A stretch of DNA of 64,000 nt from Dyella sp. ASV21 (GTDB taxonomy: Bacteria > Pseudomonadota > Gammaproteobacteria > Xanthomonadales > Rhodanobacteraceae): contig NZ_JAELTT010000012.1 of assembly GCF_016428975.1 (NCBI RefSeq), positions 1 through 64,000 on the forward strand. The letters are read 5' to 3'. Numbering within the stretch: position 1 is the stretch's first letter; each line of letters begins with the position of its first letter. Under the pieces are notes generated by a model, which saw only the letters and a list, made by a program, of their open reading frames with translations, had not been told where the DNA came from and did no database searches. This document shows positions 33,768-42,672 of the stretch, one piece after another. The translations under genes and the position numbers were made by a program.

Positions 33768-35032
33768 TACGCAGCCATCCGTTCAAGTGCTTCGATCGGC
33801 TGCCCCATTTCCCGAAGGACTTGGCGCAGCTTCATCTTCCACTGCAGGTAAATGGGAAGTCGCTTTGCAGCTTCCAGTCCCATGACGCGCACGACATCGT
33901 CCCAGTCGATGGACTTCGCCTCTTCGGGGATAGCAAACGGCGGGAGCAAACCCGTCGCGCGCCGCCCTTCCTTGCGAGCCCGTTCAACCAGCTCGTACGT
34001 TGCCACCTGCCCTGCCATGCCGCGGTCTCGGTCGCCAAACACAATAATGACCTTGGCCCAGTCGGGTAGAACAACGTGTCGCATAAGGCCGGCGTCTAGT
34101 GTCGACCACAAGGGAATACCAAGCTCACGGATCATGGCCCGTGCTGCGTAGGACGACTCTAGGCCCTCTCCGATTCCCAAGACGGGAAACTGAAAAGTAT
34201 CCAGACGAACGGCGCAGCCAGCGGGTGCACGATCCGAGACATGGGTCTCCTGCTTACGTGCCTTGGGTACATCGGCCTTCCCTCGCCCATCGGGCTTAAG
34301 GTAGGTGCGATGGAGGGTTACCGGCCGACCGTCGATGTCTTCCAGCAGTGCAACCTGAGCTGGAAACTTACCGAGGTCGCCCACGGGCTTCGGATCCACA
34401 TAGCGAAGGCTTGGGTGGAAACGAACGTTCTTGATGTCCGAGCAGTCAGGAAGACCACGCGATTCGATCCAGTTGCGCATCGGTTCGGAGCGTGGGTGGT
34501 TCGGGTCGAACGTCCCTTCCCACATCCACTTCAACCTATCGCGGATCTTTGCGTCTGCCCGTGCGATCTCTTCAGGGCTCGGCTCAGGTCGGACCACCTT
34601 CTTGACGTGATCCGCGATGAGCGAACCACCGAGAAAGTCGATGACCTTTTGCTTCGCCTCCATGAACGTGCAGCCGTAGTACACCATGATGACGCGAAAG
34701 CCGTTGGCCATCGTGTTGTCACAGGTGCAGATGCAGTGCCCAGTGTCCTCGAAGTCCTTGCCGATGCGGAAATCGGGTTCGGACTTTTTGACAATCACGC
34801 GGCCGTCGGGCAGTACCTTCTTGGTTGGCCTGCCATCACCATGATGATTGATGGGGCATTTGACCTTCTTGCGCGGACCAGCGCTGATGGCGTCCTGCAT
34901 GCCGGGGATGATCCCCCCCAATACAGCACCCCATCGACCCTTGAGGTTCCTCAACAGCTCCTCAGTGATCTGCTTCTCTCGGTTGTAGTTCTCTTCACGC
35001 TTGCGACGAATAGCCTCTTCGCTCTGGTACAT
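33767..35032 (-). CDS. TOPRIM-domain DNA primase, plasmid/phage type
   Basis: A 421-residue protein. A zinc-ribbon-like N-terminal region holds KVKCPINHHGDG and CICTCDNTM (residues 56-108). The TOPRIM domain follows, with VLGIGEGLESSYAARAM near residue 285 (catalytic Glu in GEGLES) and VIIVFGDRDRGMAGQVAT near 335 (the D-x-D pair). A basic C-terminus completes it. It resembles the primases of plasmids and P4-like phages rather than DnaG. It would make RNA primers for the plasmid DnaB. AGGAAA stands before the ATG at 35032. It follows the gene at 35041 by 8 bases. Confidence 0.87.
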   Translation of the reverse strand: MYQSEEAIRRKREENYNREKQITEELLRNLKGRWGAVLGGIIPGMQDAISAGPRKKVKCPINHHGDGRPTKKVLPDGRVIVKKSEPDFRIGKDFEDTGHCICTCDNTMANGFRVIMVYYGCTFMEAKQKVIDFLGGSLIADHVKKVVRPEPSPEEIARADAKIRDRLKWMWEGTFDPNHPRSEPMRNWIESRGLPDCSDIKNVRFHPSLRYVDPKPVGDLGKFPAQVALLEDIDGRPVTLHRTYLKPDGRGKADVPKARKQETHVSDRAPAGCAVRLDTFQFPVLGIGEGLESSYAARAMIRELGIPLWSTLDAGLMRHVVLPDWAKVIIVFGDRDRGMAGQVATYELVERARKEGRRATGLLPPFAIPEEAKSIDWDDVVRVMGLEAAKRLPIYLQWKMKLRQVLREMGQPIEALERMAA

Positions 35033-35040
35033 AGATTTTC

Positions 35041-35763
35041 CTAGTGAGCCGCGCGCGAGGTTGCGTGCGCAAAGTGAGCCGTCTGTACAGCCTGGTGAAC
35101 CGCAGCGCGGCGCAGACCATTGGCATACCGGAAAGACGGGGAATCCGGATCGAGATGGATGGTGAGACCTTCGCAGCGAACCTCTGAGAGAGGCTCGCCG
35201 AGGGGATCGCGTACGCTTACGACCATGTCGCAGAACACTGTGTCAGCGGAAGCGAGTGCTTCCAACTGCTGCAATGCGGCTCCCGAGCTTGCCCCGTGGA
35301 GGGGATCGCTCAGGCTGCTGACATATGCAACCTCAATCACGTGCCCGTCGCGGGAAGCCCTACGGGCGACCTGACAGCGGTTGATCTTGAGATGGCTGGC
35401 CAAGCGGTGAAGCAAAATTTCAGCTTGGCTGTGCGCCTCGTTGAAAATGCTGGCTGCCGCTGCCTTGATGGCTTCGACCTTGGCGGGATGATTGGCCGGG
35501 TGGCCAGGCATCGCGTCGCTGCAGACACCCTCGATCTCGATATCGCCGCACCAGTACTGGACGCGGGAGTTGCGAAGGAGCGATACGGCAGTGAAGCAAC
35601 CCATCGTGGCCAATTGCTTGGCCAGGTGGAGCCGGGAGAACGAAGCGGTGGTGAAGCTGAGGCGGAACGGCGAACGCGACGGATCGACGGTCAGGCTGTC
35701 GAGATGAATACCAAAGGCATCAAACAGCCGCAGTAGTGCGTCAGTCAGGGACTGATGGGACAT
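35041..35763 (-). CDS. Hypothetical protein upstream of primase
   Basis: A 240-residue protein starting MSHQSLTDALLRLFDAFG. It has a mixed fold and contains one WCGD segment (YWCGDIEIEG) and a helical middle with IFNEAHSQAEILLHRLASHL. It is read together with the primase (8-base gap). The ribosome region contains the palindrome CTCCTAGGAG just before the start. I do not recognise the family. Confidence 0.7.
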   Translation of the reverse strand: MSHQSLTDALLRLFDAFGIHLDSLTVDPSRSPFRLSFTTASFSRLHLAKQLATMGCFTAVSLLRNSRVQYWCGDIEIEGVCSDAMPGHPANHPAKVEAIKAAAASIFNEAHSQAEILLHRLASHLKINRCQVARRASRDGHVIEVAYVSSLSDPLHGASSGAALQQLEALASADTVFCDMVVSVRDPLGEPLSEVRCEGLTIHLDPDSPSFRYANGLRRAAVHQAVQTAHFAHATSRAAH

Positions 35764-35985
35764 GGGGAACTCCTAGGAGGAGCGGACCAATGCCCGGACG
35801 GGCGATATGGCCCGCAGAGGGTGAGCGCCGGTGGGCGCGAGTTGGGAATGGATCCGGCGTCGCCAGATCGGATGTTGCGATTCGGACTGTGAGGTTCCGA
35901 CTACCTTCTCGTGGCATGCCACGTAAAGAACATGAGGAAGGGGCTGCCCTTCCCGATGCGCTCTAGGCCCATCATAAGAGCGAGT

Positions 35986-36013
35986 GCCGCTCCCCGGTAG
36001 TCTGGGGAGCGGC
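35986..36013 (-). terminator. Strong stem-loop after the CobT-like gene
   Basis: A perfect 10-bp stem GCCGCTCCCC/GGGGAGCGGC with an 8-base loop lies 9 bases downstream of the minus-strand stop at 36022. No clear T-run follows, but the position fits termination or 3'-end protection of the CobT-DUF3150 transcript. The remaining 35764-35985 contains no gene I can support. Confidence 0.65.
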
Positions 36014-36021
36014 CTTCGCAA

Positions 36022-37869
36022 TCAGGCAGCGTGAAGCAAGCGCTGTCTGAGTAGTTGCATCAGTGTATTTGGCAATTCGCTCACGTCCGTGATCGAGAGC
36101 CAGTGGTTAAAGAGCCCCTTTCCTGCGTCGGTGCCGATACCGAGGCCGTAGACCTCGACGCCGTCATTTTCTGCAGTCTCGATAGCCATCTGCGTGAGCT
36201 GGCGTGAGTCCGGTTCGCCGTCGGTGTTAACGATCAACACCATGCGGTCGCGGCCGGTTTTCAGGAGCATGCGGTGTGCGAGCGTGATGCCCTCATGCAT
36301 CGGGGTTGAGTACCCGGGCGCTGCAAGGTTGAACTGGTCCATGCAATGTCGGGCCTTCTTCCCGAAAGGCTTGAGGATCTGGTTGCCAGGAAAGGTGATC
36401 GCTCCACAATCGACGCCATCAATCCCGTCCAGGGCAACGCAACTCGCGTAAAGCGCCTGCGAGCTGAGGACGATACGCTGCTGGGTTCGCATTGAACTGG
36501 AGATGTCCTCAGCAAACGCAACTGCGGTGTTGACCTCAATGACCTCCGAAAGGTGCTTGAAGATCCTTCCATCCCCTGATCCCACACGGGCCAGGTGTCG
36601 GTTGGAGATCTTGCGACCCTTGGAGTGGATGCTCGCGTTGCGGTGCGCGTTCGCCTGCATTTCGGCAGTAAGCTTCATGCGGAGCGGACCCGTCACTGCG
36701 AGCGCCTGACCCATGTCATACGGTTCAGCGGCGAGCTCGATGCCGTCCGTGGAGGACGTGACATCGACCGTGAGCGCTTGGCCAGTCATCGGCAGCATGT
36801 CGCAGTCGCCGTCCCCATCGTCCTTTACCTCAGCGATGATCTGCTTCAGCGCGGCACGGATGAGGTCGCCCTTGTCGCCATATGCCTGGTCGATGTCCTG
36901 ACCCTGCAGTACGGCTTCCATTGCAGCAATCTGGTCTGCCAGATCATCACCGTTGGTCGGCTCCTGATCGTGGCCACCTTGCTGCTGGGCGTCACCGTCG
37001 TCCTGATCGGCCTCAGGAGAGCTGCCACCGTCGCCATCGGACGAAGGTTGCTGGTCACCCTGACCCTGGTCATCGCCAGCGTTCCCGGCCTGGCCGGATT
37101 GACCGGCTTGCTGGGACTGCTGCTGCTTTGCCTGTTCGATTTCCTCGACGAGAAGGTCACGGATCTGCCCCGAAAGGGCATAGGCGTCTTCCGTGTCGAT
37201 GAGCGATCCCACACGAGGCAGGATCGCGTCGAGACGGGTGAGGAGTGTGGCAGGGAACATTCCTTTCACCACTTCCTCTGCAGCCATGGCTGAACTCGCC
37301 AGGGAATGGGTTCCCCGATGGTCGCACCATGCACGATGAGCCAGGTAGCTCGTGAACGCGGTGATGGGCGCGTCCGTGGGCGTGGAGTCGGCGTAGTGCC
37401 CGGTAACGAACATGGCGTGGTTCAGCGCATCGAGGTATTTGCGAGCACCGCCGTGTTTGCGGATGTGCTCGTTCTCCTCGCGGACGTCCTCAATGATGCC
37501 AAGGATCCGAAAGGTGAGCGGATCGCCCTTCTGAGCCCTGCCGACGACTTCAAAATCGGAATCCTCGACGTGTCCCAGCTCGTGGTGGAGAAGGCCATAG
37601 GCCAACGCCAGCATGAGTACGAACGTGTCGACGTCTGTTTCGTCAGTCGGAACCGGAAGGTCCATAAGGTAGATCGTGCTTCCATCCGTCGCGCCCAGCT
37701 GGTGCCCGTGCTGGATGCGCACGGCCTTGCCAAGGTCGCCCATCAGAGCATTGGCAAGGATGGGTAGCGAGCCGAGAACGGCGCGACAGGAGCGCTTCAT
37801 GTCCTCGGGCCGCAGAGCGGCACCGAGGAACACGTCACGCAGATACTGCTTGTGGTCTTGGATCTGCAT
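36022..37869 (-). CDS. cobT: CobT-like VWA-domain protein
   Basis: A 615-residue protein. The N-terminal part resembles the metal-protease-like region of CobT, including YGLLHHELGHVEDSDFEVVG. An acidic, Gln/Asp/Gly-rich linker spans about residues 240-330. The C-terminal VWA domain has the MIDAS motif FAEDISSSMRTQQ near residue 455 and VLIVNTDGEPDSRQL. CobT pairs with the AAA+ protein CobS in cobalt chelation, but plasmid and jumbo-phage copies occur without cobalamin genes and their job is not known. The partner ATPase is at 39869. AAGGAGA precedes the ATG. The symbol reflects family only. Confidence 0.85.
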   Translation of the reverse strand: MQIQDHKQYLRDVFLGAALRPEDMKRSCRAVLGSLPILANALMGDLGKAVRIQHGHQLGATDGSTIYLMDLPVPTDETDVDTFVLMLALAYGLLHHELGHVEDSDFEVVGRAQKGDPLTFRILGIIEDVREENEHIRKHGGARKYLDALNHAMFVTGHYADSTPTDAPITAFTSYLAHRAWCDHRGTHSLASSAMAAEEVVKGMFPATLLTRLDAILPRVGSLIDTEDAYALSGQIRDLLVEEIEQAKQQQSQQAGQSGQAGNAGDDQGQGDQQPSSDGDGGSSPEADQDDGDAQQQGGHDQEPTNGDDLADQIAAMEAVLQGQDIDQAYGDKGDLIRAALKQIIAEVKDDGDGDCDMLPMTGQALTVDVTSSTDGIELAAEPYDMGQALAVTGPLRMKLTAEMQANAHRNASIHSKGRKISNRHLARVGSGDGRIFKHLSEVIEVNTAVAFAEDISSSMRTQQRIVLSSQALYASCVALDGIDGVDCGAITFPGNQILKPFGKKARHCMDQFNLAAPGYSTPMHEGITLAHRMLLKTGRDRMVLIVNTDGEPDSRQLTQMAIETAENDGVEVYGLGIGTDAGKGLFNHWLSITDVSELPNTLMQLLRQRLLHAA

Positions 37870-37882
37870 GATTTGGGTCTCC

Positions 37883-38890
37883 TTACATGGTCATGGTCAG
37901 GCCACGGCGGCGAGCCGGTGCGGACACTACGGGGGTGGTGGGAGCCGGGTCGGCGACAGTGGTGTCGTCGGTGGCCGGAATCGACAGCTCGGGTTGCACG
38001 AAGAGATCTTCCGCTTGCTGCAGGTGATCCTCGAGGGCTGCCTTGCCGTTGGCGAGCAGCTGGTGAGGGTTGGCCAACTGTTCCAGGACCGTGACGCAGA
38101 GAAGCGTGTTGGCCATGTTGAGCGTGCCTTGTACCGGCAGCTTGGTAAGCATCGAATCCAGCGCATTCGCGGCAGGAGCGATGTCCTCGTGCAGGAAGCC
38201 AAAGGCTTTCAACTTCTTGACGAGGCGACGGACGTTGTCGAGCTGGGACTGCAACATGCGGGACTTGCCGCGAACCTTTTCCAACAGCTTGTCCGCCCCG
38301 CTACTGATCGACTTGAGCATTTCCGGTAGAGCCTGGCCCAGCATGTCCTGGTAGTACGCGTTACCTGCGCTACTGGGGTTCTGAGGGTCAGGCGGTGCAA
38401 GCTGGAAGATGCCAAGGCCGAATTTGCAGCGGTTGCGGATCTGCGTGTCGGTCGGTCGGGACTGAGCGAGCATGAAGGCCCAATCGGGGTACTTGTCTTC
38501 CTGAGCCTGATAGGCATCGGGGAGGCGCTTGATCAGGGTTTCTAGTGCATCCTTAAAGTCTTGTTCGAACTCGGGGGACTTGGCCATGAAGGCCTCATAC
38601 CGCTCGTGCGTAACAGCAATGCCGCCGGCGCCGCGGAAGGAAAAGCCCTCCTCTTTCAAGAATCGCTCGATCGCCTTACGGACGCTCTCCATGGCGGCGA
38701 GCTCTTTCGGATCGATGAGGACCTTGCGGCCGTCGGATACCAGGGTCTTGGGCGGCAACTTGTCTTTGTCAACGTCGGGCAGGTCCTGCTCGCGTTGAAC
38801 TTTGACGGTACCGCTCCAGATCTGGAGGTTGCTGTTGATGATGACGAGGTGGTTGGAAGGGATGCTCTGGTGTGTGGTTGCGTTGATCAT
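37883..38890 (-). CDS. DUF3150 family protein
   Basis: A 335-residue, mostly helical protein. The N-terminus SNHLVIINSNLQIWSGTVKV and the following KTLVSDGRKVLIDPKEL match the DUF3150 pattern. This family is found beside CobS/CobT-like genes on plasmids and large phages. It sits between the CobT-like gene (13-base gap) and a hypothetical gene, all in one direction. Function is unknown; it may be a substrate or adaptor of the ATPase/VWA pair. A 280-base leader with a hairpin precedes it. Confidence 0.8.
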   Translation of the reverse strand: MINATTHQSIPSNHLVIINSNLQIWSGTVKVQREQDLPDVDKDKLPPKTLVSDGRKVLIDPKELAAMESVRKAIERFLKEEGFSFRGAGGIAVTHERYEAFMAKSPEFEQDFKDALETLIKRLPDAYQAQEDKYPDWAFMLAQSRPTDTQIRNRCKFGLGIFQLAPPDPQNPSSAGNAYYQDMLGQALPEMLKSISSGADKLLEKVRGKSRMLQSQLDNVRRLVKKLKAFGFLHEDIAPAANALDSMLTKLPVQGTLNMANTLLCVTVLEQLANPHQLLANGKAALEDHLQQAEDLFVQPELSIPATDDTTVADPAPTTPVVSAPARRRGLTMTM

Positions 38891-39172
38891 GGTGTTGAAC
38901 CTCTGGGATGCGCTTCCCTAGAAGAAATTGCATCCGGATGCGCGAGCCGGATGTGCCGGTCTCGGGACGAGGTTCTCCCTTATCGGGAGGAACGACTCGT
39001 CCCGATGAGGGCAAAGGTGAAATGCAGGCTGTGACCTCCTGCGTAGGTTTCTGCAAGCGACGCTTGCGAAAATCGGTCCCGCCACTGCTTGACGGTGCGC
39101 GCCACCCGGGTGCGCACTGCGAAGGAGTGAAAAGGTGGACAAAGGTGCCCGAAGGCACCTCTGTCGCGTGGG
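38891..39172 (-). promoter_or_regulatory. Structured leader before the DUF3150 gene
   Basis: This 282-base gap contains no gene. It has the hairpin ATCGGGA/TCCCGAT (38982-38988 with 39000-39006) and a segment (CCGGCACATC on the minus strand, near 38950) similar to the leader at 45494-45560. TTTCTTCT follows on the minus strand, as in other leaders of this plasmid. It may hold a promoter or act on mRNA stability or translation. Confidence 0.5.
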
Positions 39173-39859
39173 TTAAAGCGTCATGCGAAGACCAGGACGA
39201 CGGGCGGGTCCCCTGCCGCTGCCTACACGCATCGGCCGCTTGAGGGCGCGAGTCGTGTAGAGGCGTTCGAGGATGTCGTCTGTCAGCAGCGTGACGGCGG
39301 TCGGTGCTGCGAGGAGATCCCCGATCGTCACGCGGGAGTTGGTCCCGTCGACTATGGTGGGGGTCGTTCCCGCCGTAAGGCCGAAGAGGATGGCCACGGA
39401 GTCGGCGAACCGGCGAGGAGCCAGGCAAGTCAGCTTATGCCGTTGTGGCGTGTTGCTGTAGTTGACCATGACACCACCAACGATCCATTTCGAGTCGGTC
39501 GCGTCCCTGTTACCGGTTGTCGCCGCGTCGTGACCAAGGAGAGCCAGGCTCTCCCAGATCGCTTCGCGGTAATCGCCGGCGGCCGGGTCATTGACCGGAT
39601 CGGACCCCGTCAAAGAGAACGAGATCTGATCCTGCGGCTGGTCGTTGGTGTTGTTCACGTAGAAACCGCGGTCCAGGAGTTCCTGGACCTTGGTTTGTAC
39701 GAACTCCGCCTCCGAGCCGGTGACCAGCGAGGGTGGTGTCGTCTGGATGCGCATCTTGGTGAGGGTCGAACCCTCTCCAACACTGACGCTTCCATCGGGC
39801 TCCACCACAACGCGGGCAACGATCGGCTTGGAACCGCCTTCGTGTCGAAGTTCGATCAT
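39173..39859 (-). CDS. Hypothetical protein in the CobS/CobT block
   Basis: A 228-residue protein starting MIELRHEGGSKPIVARVVVE. The likely beta-rich N-terminal half leads to WIVGGVMVNYSNTPQRHKL and a helical end with arginine-rich tail (SGRGPARRPGLRMTL). AAGGGG lies in front of the ATG. It lies 9 bases after the AAA+ gene stop, so it is co-transcribed with it. The conserved position next to CobS suggests a shared process. Confidence 0.68.
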   Translation of the reverse strand: MIELRHEGGSKPIVARVVVEPDGSVSVGEGSTLTKMRIQTTPPSLVTGSEAEFVQTKVQELLDRGFYVNNTNDQPQDQISFSLTGSDPVNDPAAGDYREAIWESLALLGHDAATTGNRDATDSKWIVGGVMVNYSNTPQRHKLTCLAPRRFADSVAILFGLTAGTTPTIVDGTNSRVTIGDLLAAPTAVTLLTDDILERLYTTRALKRPMRVGSGRGPARRPGLRMTL

Positions 39860-39868
39860 GTCGTCCCC

Positions 39869-40957
39869 TTAGGCCGTTGCGAGGTCAAACAGCGCCTTCA
39901 CGGTTTGCTGTTCGGCATCGGCGAGGACCGCAGAGTAGACAGGCTTCAGTGCATACATCGGCACGTTGAAGCCGGGCTTCTCCAGGTAGGACATCATCTC
40001 GACCATTTCCAGCCAGTCGATCAGGTTGCGACGACCGAAGTCGAGCGTCAGCCTGTGCGTCTTGCTGTTGGTCTTGTCGACGAAGCCACTATCCCCTTTC
40101 GCCTTTCGGAGGTGATCGACGAACTTCGCATACTGCTTAGCCACGTCGGGGTCGGTGTCAGGAAACATCGTGAGGATGAAGTCCGTCTCGCGTTCCGGTG
40201 TCGCATGTTCCATCACATGCTTGTAGAAACGGTCGAGTACCGACACGTTCTGCTGACGCGTGCCGGCGTGGCCACCATCCCGATCCTCGATGAAGCGCGA
40301 GTTGCACGTCGCGAAGACGCAGAATCCACGCTTGGCAACGACGACATCACCCGATTCCGGAATGGTGTAGGTGCCGTTGTCGATAAGTTCGTTCAGCGCA
40401 GCCAGTTCACCGGGCTGGGACAGATCGATCTCTTCGATACACACCGGGTAACCACCTTCGGCAGCCATCCAAAGCGTGCCGGGCTCGGTGACGATGTCAC
40501 CGTCGATCAGTGTGCGCTGATAGATGGCGTCACCAGCGGTCATGCTCGGACCCCAGCTGATCTTGGGACAGGGAATGCCCTGACGCGCAAGACGCTGCTG
40601 GATGTACGTCGTCTTGCCGACGCCCTTGGGACCCATGAGAAGGATTCCACGGCGCGGCTGGGACGGCAGACGCTCCCACTCCCGGTTCATCACGATGCTG
40701 ATGAGCCGATCAAGCTCAAGATCATCGAAGACGTAGCGGTCGTTGATGGGGCTGAGGTGCTTGTGACCCTTCGTGCCGGCGTAAACGTAGCAGCCTTGGT
40801 CGGCGTACTGTGCGATCCCCAGGGTACCGAGGTCACTCGTGGTGATCTGGTAGGGGCGGCCTTCGGAGTTGGCGGCGAACAGCTCGGGAAGGTCTTGCTG
40901 CTGAGCCTTGATTGCCGCGTCAGTGAGGGTGAGGGTGGCAAGGGCGGGGTTGTACAT
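39869..40957 (-). CDS. cobS: CobS/MoxR-like AAA+ ATPase
   Basis: A 362-residue AAA+ protein. Walker A is MGPKGVGKTTYIQQRL near residue 110, Walker B VCIEEIDLSQPGELAALNEL near 175, and sensor-like VFATCNSRFIEDRDG near 220 follows. Such ATPases work with a VWA protein, here the CobT-like gene at 36022, as chaperone-like remodelers or chelatase motors. No cobalamin or bacteriochlorophyll gene is nearby, so a metal-chelatase job is unlikely. A leader hairpin (41000-41015) precedes the gene. Confidence 0.87.
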   Translation of the reverse strand: MYNPALATLTLTDAAIKAQQQDLPELFAANSEGRPYQITTSDLGTLGIAQYADQGCYVYAGTKGHKHLSPINDRYVFDDLELDRLISIVMNREWERLPSQPRRGILLMGPKGVGKTTYIQQRLARQGIPCPKISWGPSMTAGDAIYQRTLIDGDIVTEPGTLWMAAEGGYPVCIEEIDLSQPGELAALNELIDNGTYTIPESGDVVVAKRGFCVFATCNSRFIEDRDGGHAGTRQQNVSVLDRFYKHVMEHATPERETDFILTMFPDTDPDVAKQYAKFVDHLRKAKGDSGFVDKTNSKTHRLTLDFGRRNLIDWLEMVEMMSYLEKPGFNVPMYALKPVYSAVLADAEQQTVKALFDLATA

Positions 40958-40999
40958 GGTTCTCTCCAGGAATTTAGAAAGGAGAGATCACGCCCTGGT

Positions 41000-41015
41000 G
41001 GGGAGTAATCTCCCC
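41000..41015 (-). promoter_or_regulatory. Leader hairpin before the CobS-like gene
   Basis: GGGGAG-taat-CTCCCC forms a 6-bp stem in the 68-base gap before the AAA+ start. The minus strand reads ACCCCAACGGGGAG, CCCC, AGGG, CTC and TTTCTAAA in the same order as the leader at 33340-33430, so the two share a pattern beyond the stem. Confidence 0.55.
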
Positions 41016-41025
41016 GTTGGGGTTG

Positions 41026-41877
41026 TCAGGCAGCAAGAACTGCCCGGGATGAATGACCGAACACGCGGTCGATGATGCGTTGGATGCCCGCGTCGAGCGG
41101 GTCGACGTTGAGCTCGGGTTGAGGCAAGCGGATCTCGGTGCGTGCGTTTTCAGGGTCGAAGCCAAGAGCATCGGCACATTCAACGTACGACAGCGGAGTC
41201 TGCTGATCGGACAGGATCCATTCGATTGCGTCGTGGTCACCGGATTCGGCAGCCAGGATGGCTTCGCGGAGCACCTGGGCATGCGGCAGTGCTGCACCGT
41301 ATGCGTTGGCGATCCAGCGCTTGGCCATGCTTCGAAGGATGTCCGGGTCCTGCTGGCCAACGTCGATGAGTTCGCCCGAATCAGGGTCCTTCATCTCCAT
41401 GTTGAACAGCCGGCAGCACTCCTCAAACGAGAACGTGGCACCCGGTTCGTCGCGGAACATCCAGGCGATAATTTCAGCAGCGCGAGTGGACTTCTTCTCA
41501 CACATTGCCTTGAGCGATTCCATCGATTCCTTAAGAAGGATCGAATGGAGGCGGTACATGCCCTGCTCACTCCAGTCGTGCGCGTTGCTGGATTCTTCCT
41601 TGGTCGCGTGCGGACGGTAGGCGATCTTCCGAGGCTTGGCGCGGCACTTCAACTTCAGGCTGTACTGCTTGCCTTTGATGCGACGCTGCTTCGGAGCTGC
41701 CTTGCGTTGACGCTTCTGCTTGCCGCCTTCGCTGGCGAACAGCAGGAGCTGATGGACTTCGATACGGTGCTGCTCGGTCGGGGTTTCTTCCAGACGGTGG
41801 GCAGCAACGATGCGGCGGGCACGGACCAGAACGGGCGTGCGAAGCCGCGCAACCACGTGGGTCGCGAACTTGAACAT
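41026..41877 (-). CDS. Hypothetical basic protein
   Basis: A 283-residue protein. The first 100 residues are very basic (KQKRQRKAAPKQRRIKGKQ). The rest is helical with SAKRW-like and CRLFNMEMKDPDSG segments and ALGFDPENARTEIRLPQPE, perhaps two small HTH-like units. It could bind nucleic acid. It is the first gene of the minus-strand CobS block and has its own GC-rich leader with GAGGAGAT before the ATG. No family is recognised. Confidence 0.68.
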   Translation of the reverse strand: MFKFATHVVARLRTPVLVRARRIVAAHRLEETPTEQHRIEVHQLLLFASEGGKQKRQRKAAPKQRRIKGKQYSLKLKCRAKPRKIAYRPHATKEESSNAHDWSEQGMYRLHSILLKESMESLKAMCEKKSTRAAEIIAWMFRDEPGATFSFEECCRLFNMEMKDPDSGELIDVGQQDPDILRSMAKRWIANAYGAALPHAQVLREAILAAESGDHDAIEWILSDQQTPLSYVECADALGFDPENARTEIRLPQPELNVDPLDAGIQRIIDRVFGHSSRAVLAA

Positions 41878-42170
41878 GGGTGGATCTCCTCTGGCTGCAA
41901 GAACGGCCGAGAGGAGTCCCGGAGCGGGAACTCAGCCCGGCCGGGTGGGGTTACGTTGAAAAGGCTTCCAACGTGCTGACTATGACCCTCAGCGTGGGTA
42001 TCACCTGCTAGGCAGGTAGAAATCGAACCGAAGCAGCCAGAGGAGGGTTGCTCGGTGGCCAAATTATTACCACATAGGCGGCGCCTGGGCAATGCATCAC
42101 GCGTCCCGTTTAGGTGGCGCGGCACCGGCCGTTATCCTCGCCTGATGCAGTTCAAGGAGAAGGCCACAAC
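41878..42170. promoter_or_regulatory. Divergent intergenic region with hairpins
   Basis: These 293 bases separate the minus-strand gene at 41877 from the plus-strand gene at 42171. They hold an imperfect palindrome at 41914-41933 (GAGTCCCGGAGCGGGAACTC) and the hairpin ACCTGC-ta-GGCAGGT near 42011-42025. An AT-rich patch, AAATTATTACCACATA near 42061, is a plausible promoter. AAGGAGA precedes the ATG at 42171. Confidence 0.5.
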
Positions 42171-42560
42171 ATGCCGCGTCAAGTAACAGTCCCTGCGCCC
42201 GATGGGTTCCCTCACTTTGGCTGGACGGAAGAGAAGGTCAAGGCGTACGTCATCGAGAAGCCTCTCGCGGTCGGTGACCACATGACCGTGGTCAATACCC
42301 ACGGTGGAATAACGACATACCTCTTTGCTCAAGTCGAGGCGGTCAATGTCGGCAAGCAGCGGCGCGTTGTGCTCTCGCGCGCTGGCTTCAGCGGTGGGAC
42401 GGCGTTTCACCGGTCGGGCAAAAACTGTTTCATGCCCACCGGGCAATCGAGGATGCTTCCGCCCCTTGCGGAGTTGCCCGAGCTGTCTGCGGATCAGGAT
42501 GTCGTCTTAGACGCGCTGTACGGCATTCCAGGGCGCACGCGCGCACCAGGGCTGGAATAA
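42171..42560 (+). CDS. Hypothetical protein, isolated plus-strand gene
   Basis: A 129-residue protein with a good ribosome site (AAGGAGA, 10 bases upstream). It contains HFGWTEEKVKAYVIEKPL, then VGDHMTVVNTHGG and QRRVVLSRAGFSGGTAFH, a likely small beta-barrel-like fold. It is the only plus-strand gene in a long minus-strand region and is followed by a strong bidirectional terminator. The function is unknown. Confidence 0.72.
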   Translation: MPRQVTVPAPDGFPHFGWTEEKVKAYVIEKPLAVGDHMTVVNTHGGITTYLFAQVEAVNVGKQRRVVLSRAGFSGGTAFHRSGKNCFMPTGQSRMLPPLAELPELSADQDVVLDALYGIPGRTRAPGLE

Positions 42561-42579
42561 GGGCCCGGCGGAAGAACCA

Positions 42580-42610
42580 TCGAGCTGGCCCCGGACAGAG
42601 GCCAGCTCGA
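42580..42610. terminator. Bidirectional stem-loop terminator between converging genes
   Basis: A perfect 11-bp stem TCGAGCTGGCC/GGCCAGCTCGA with a 9-base loop lies 19 bases after the plus-strand stop. A second hairpin GCGCCGT/ACGGCGC follows at 42637-42654, on the side of the converging minus-strand gene. Neither has a T-tract. Confidence 0.7.
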
Positions 42611-42672
42611 CGATAGGTGAATCAGGTGAGTGTCCTGCGCCGTAGATACGGCGCGGTACGTGGGGTGAATGG

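Noticed and set aside
36595-37293. Plus-strand open frame with hydrophobic stretches suggesting a membrane protein
   Set aside because: It is antisense to the acidic Gln/Asp-rich linker of the CobT-like protein; Leu/Val-rich stretches are the expected mirror of such codons.
36022-40957. Cobaltochelatase (cobalamin synthesis) function for CobS/CobT
   Set aside because: No cobN or other cobalamin gene is present, and the neighbours are plasmid replication and unknown genes; only the family resemblance is kept.
39437-41008. Long plus-strand open frame of 523 codons
   Set aside because: It is antisense to the AAA+ ATPase and its neighbour, which have clear motifs. High GC at third positions keeps the opposite frame open.
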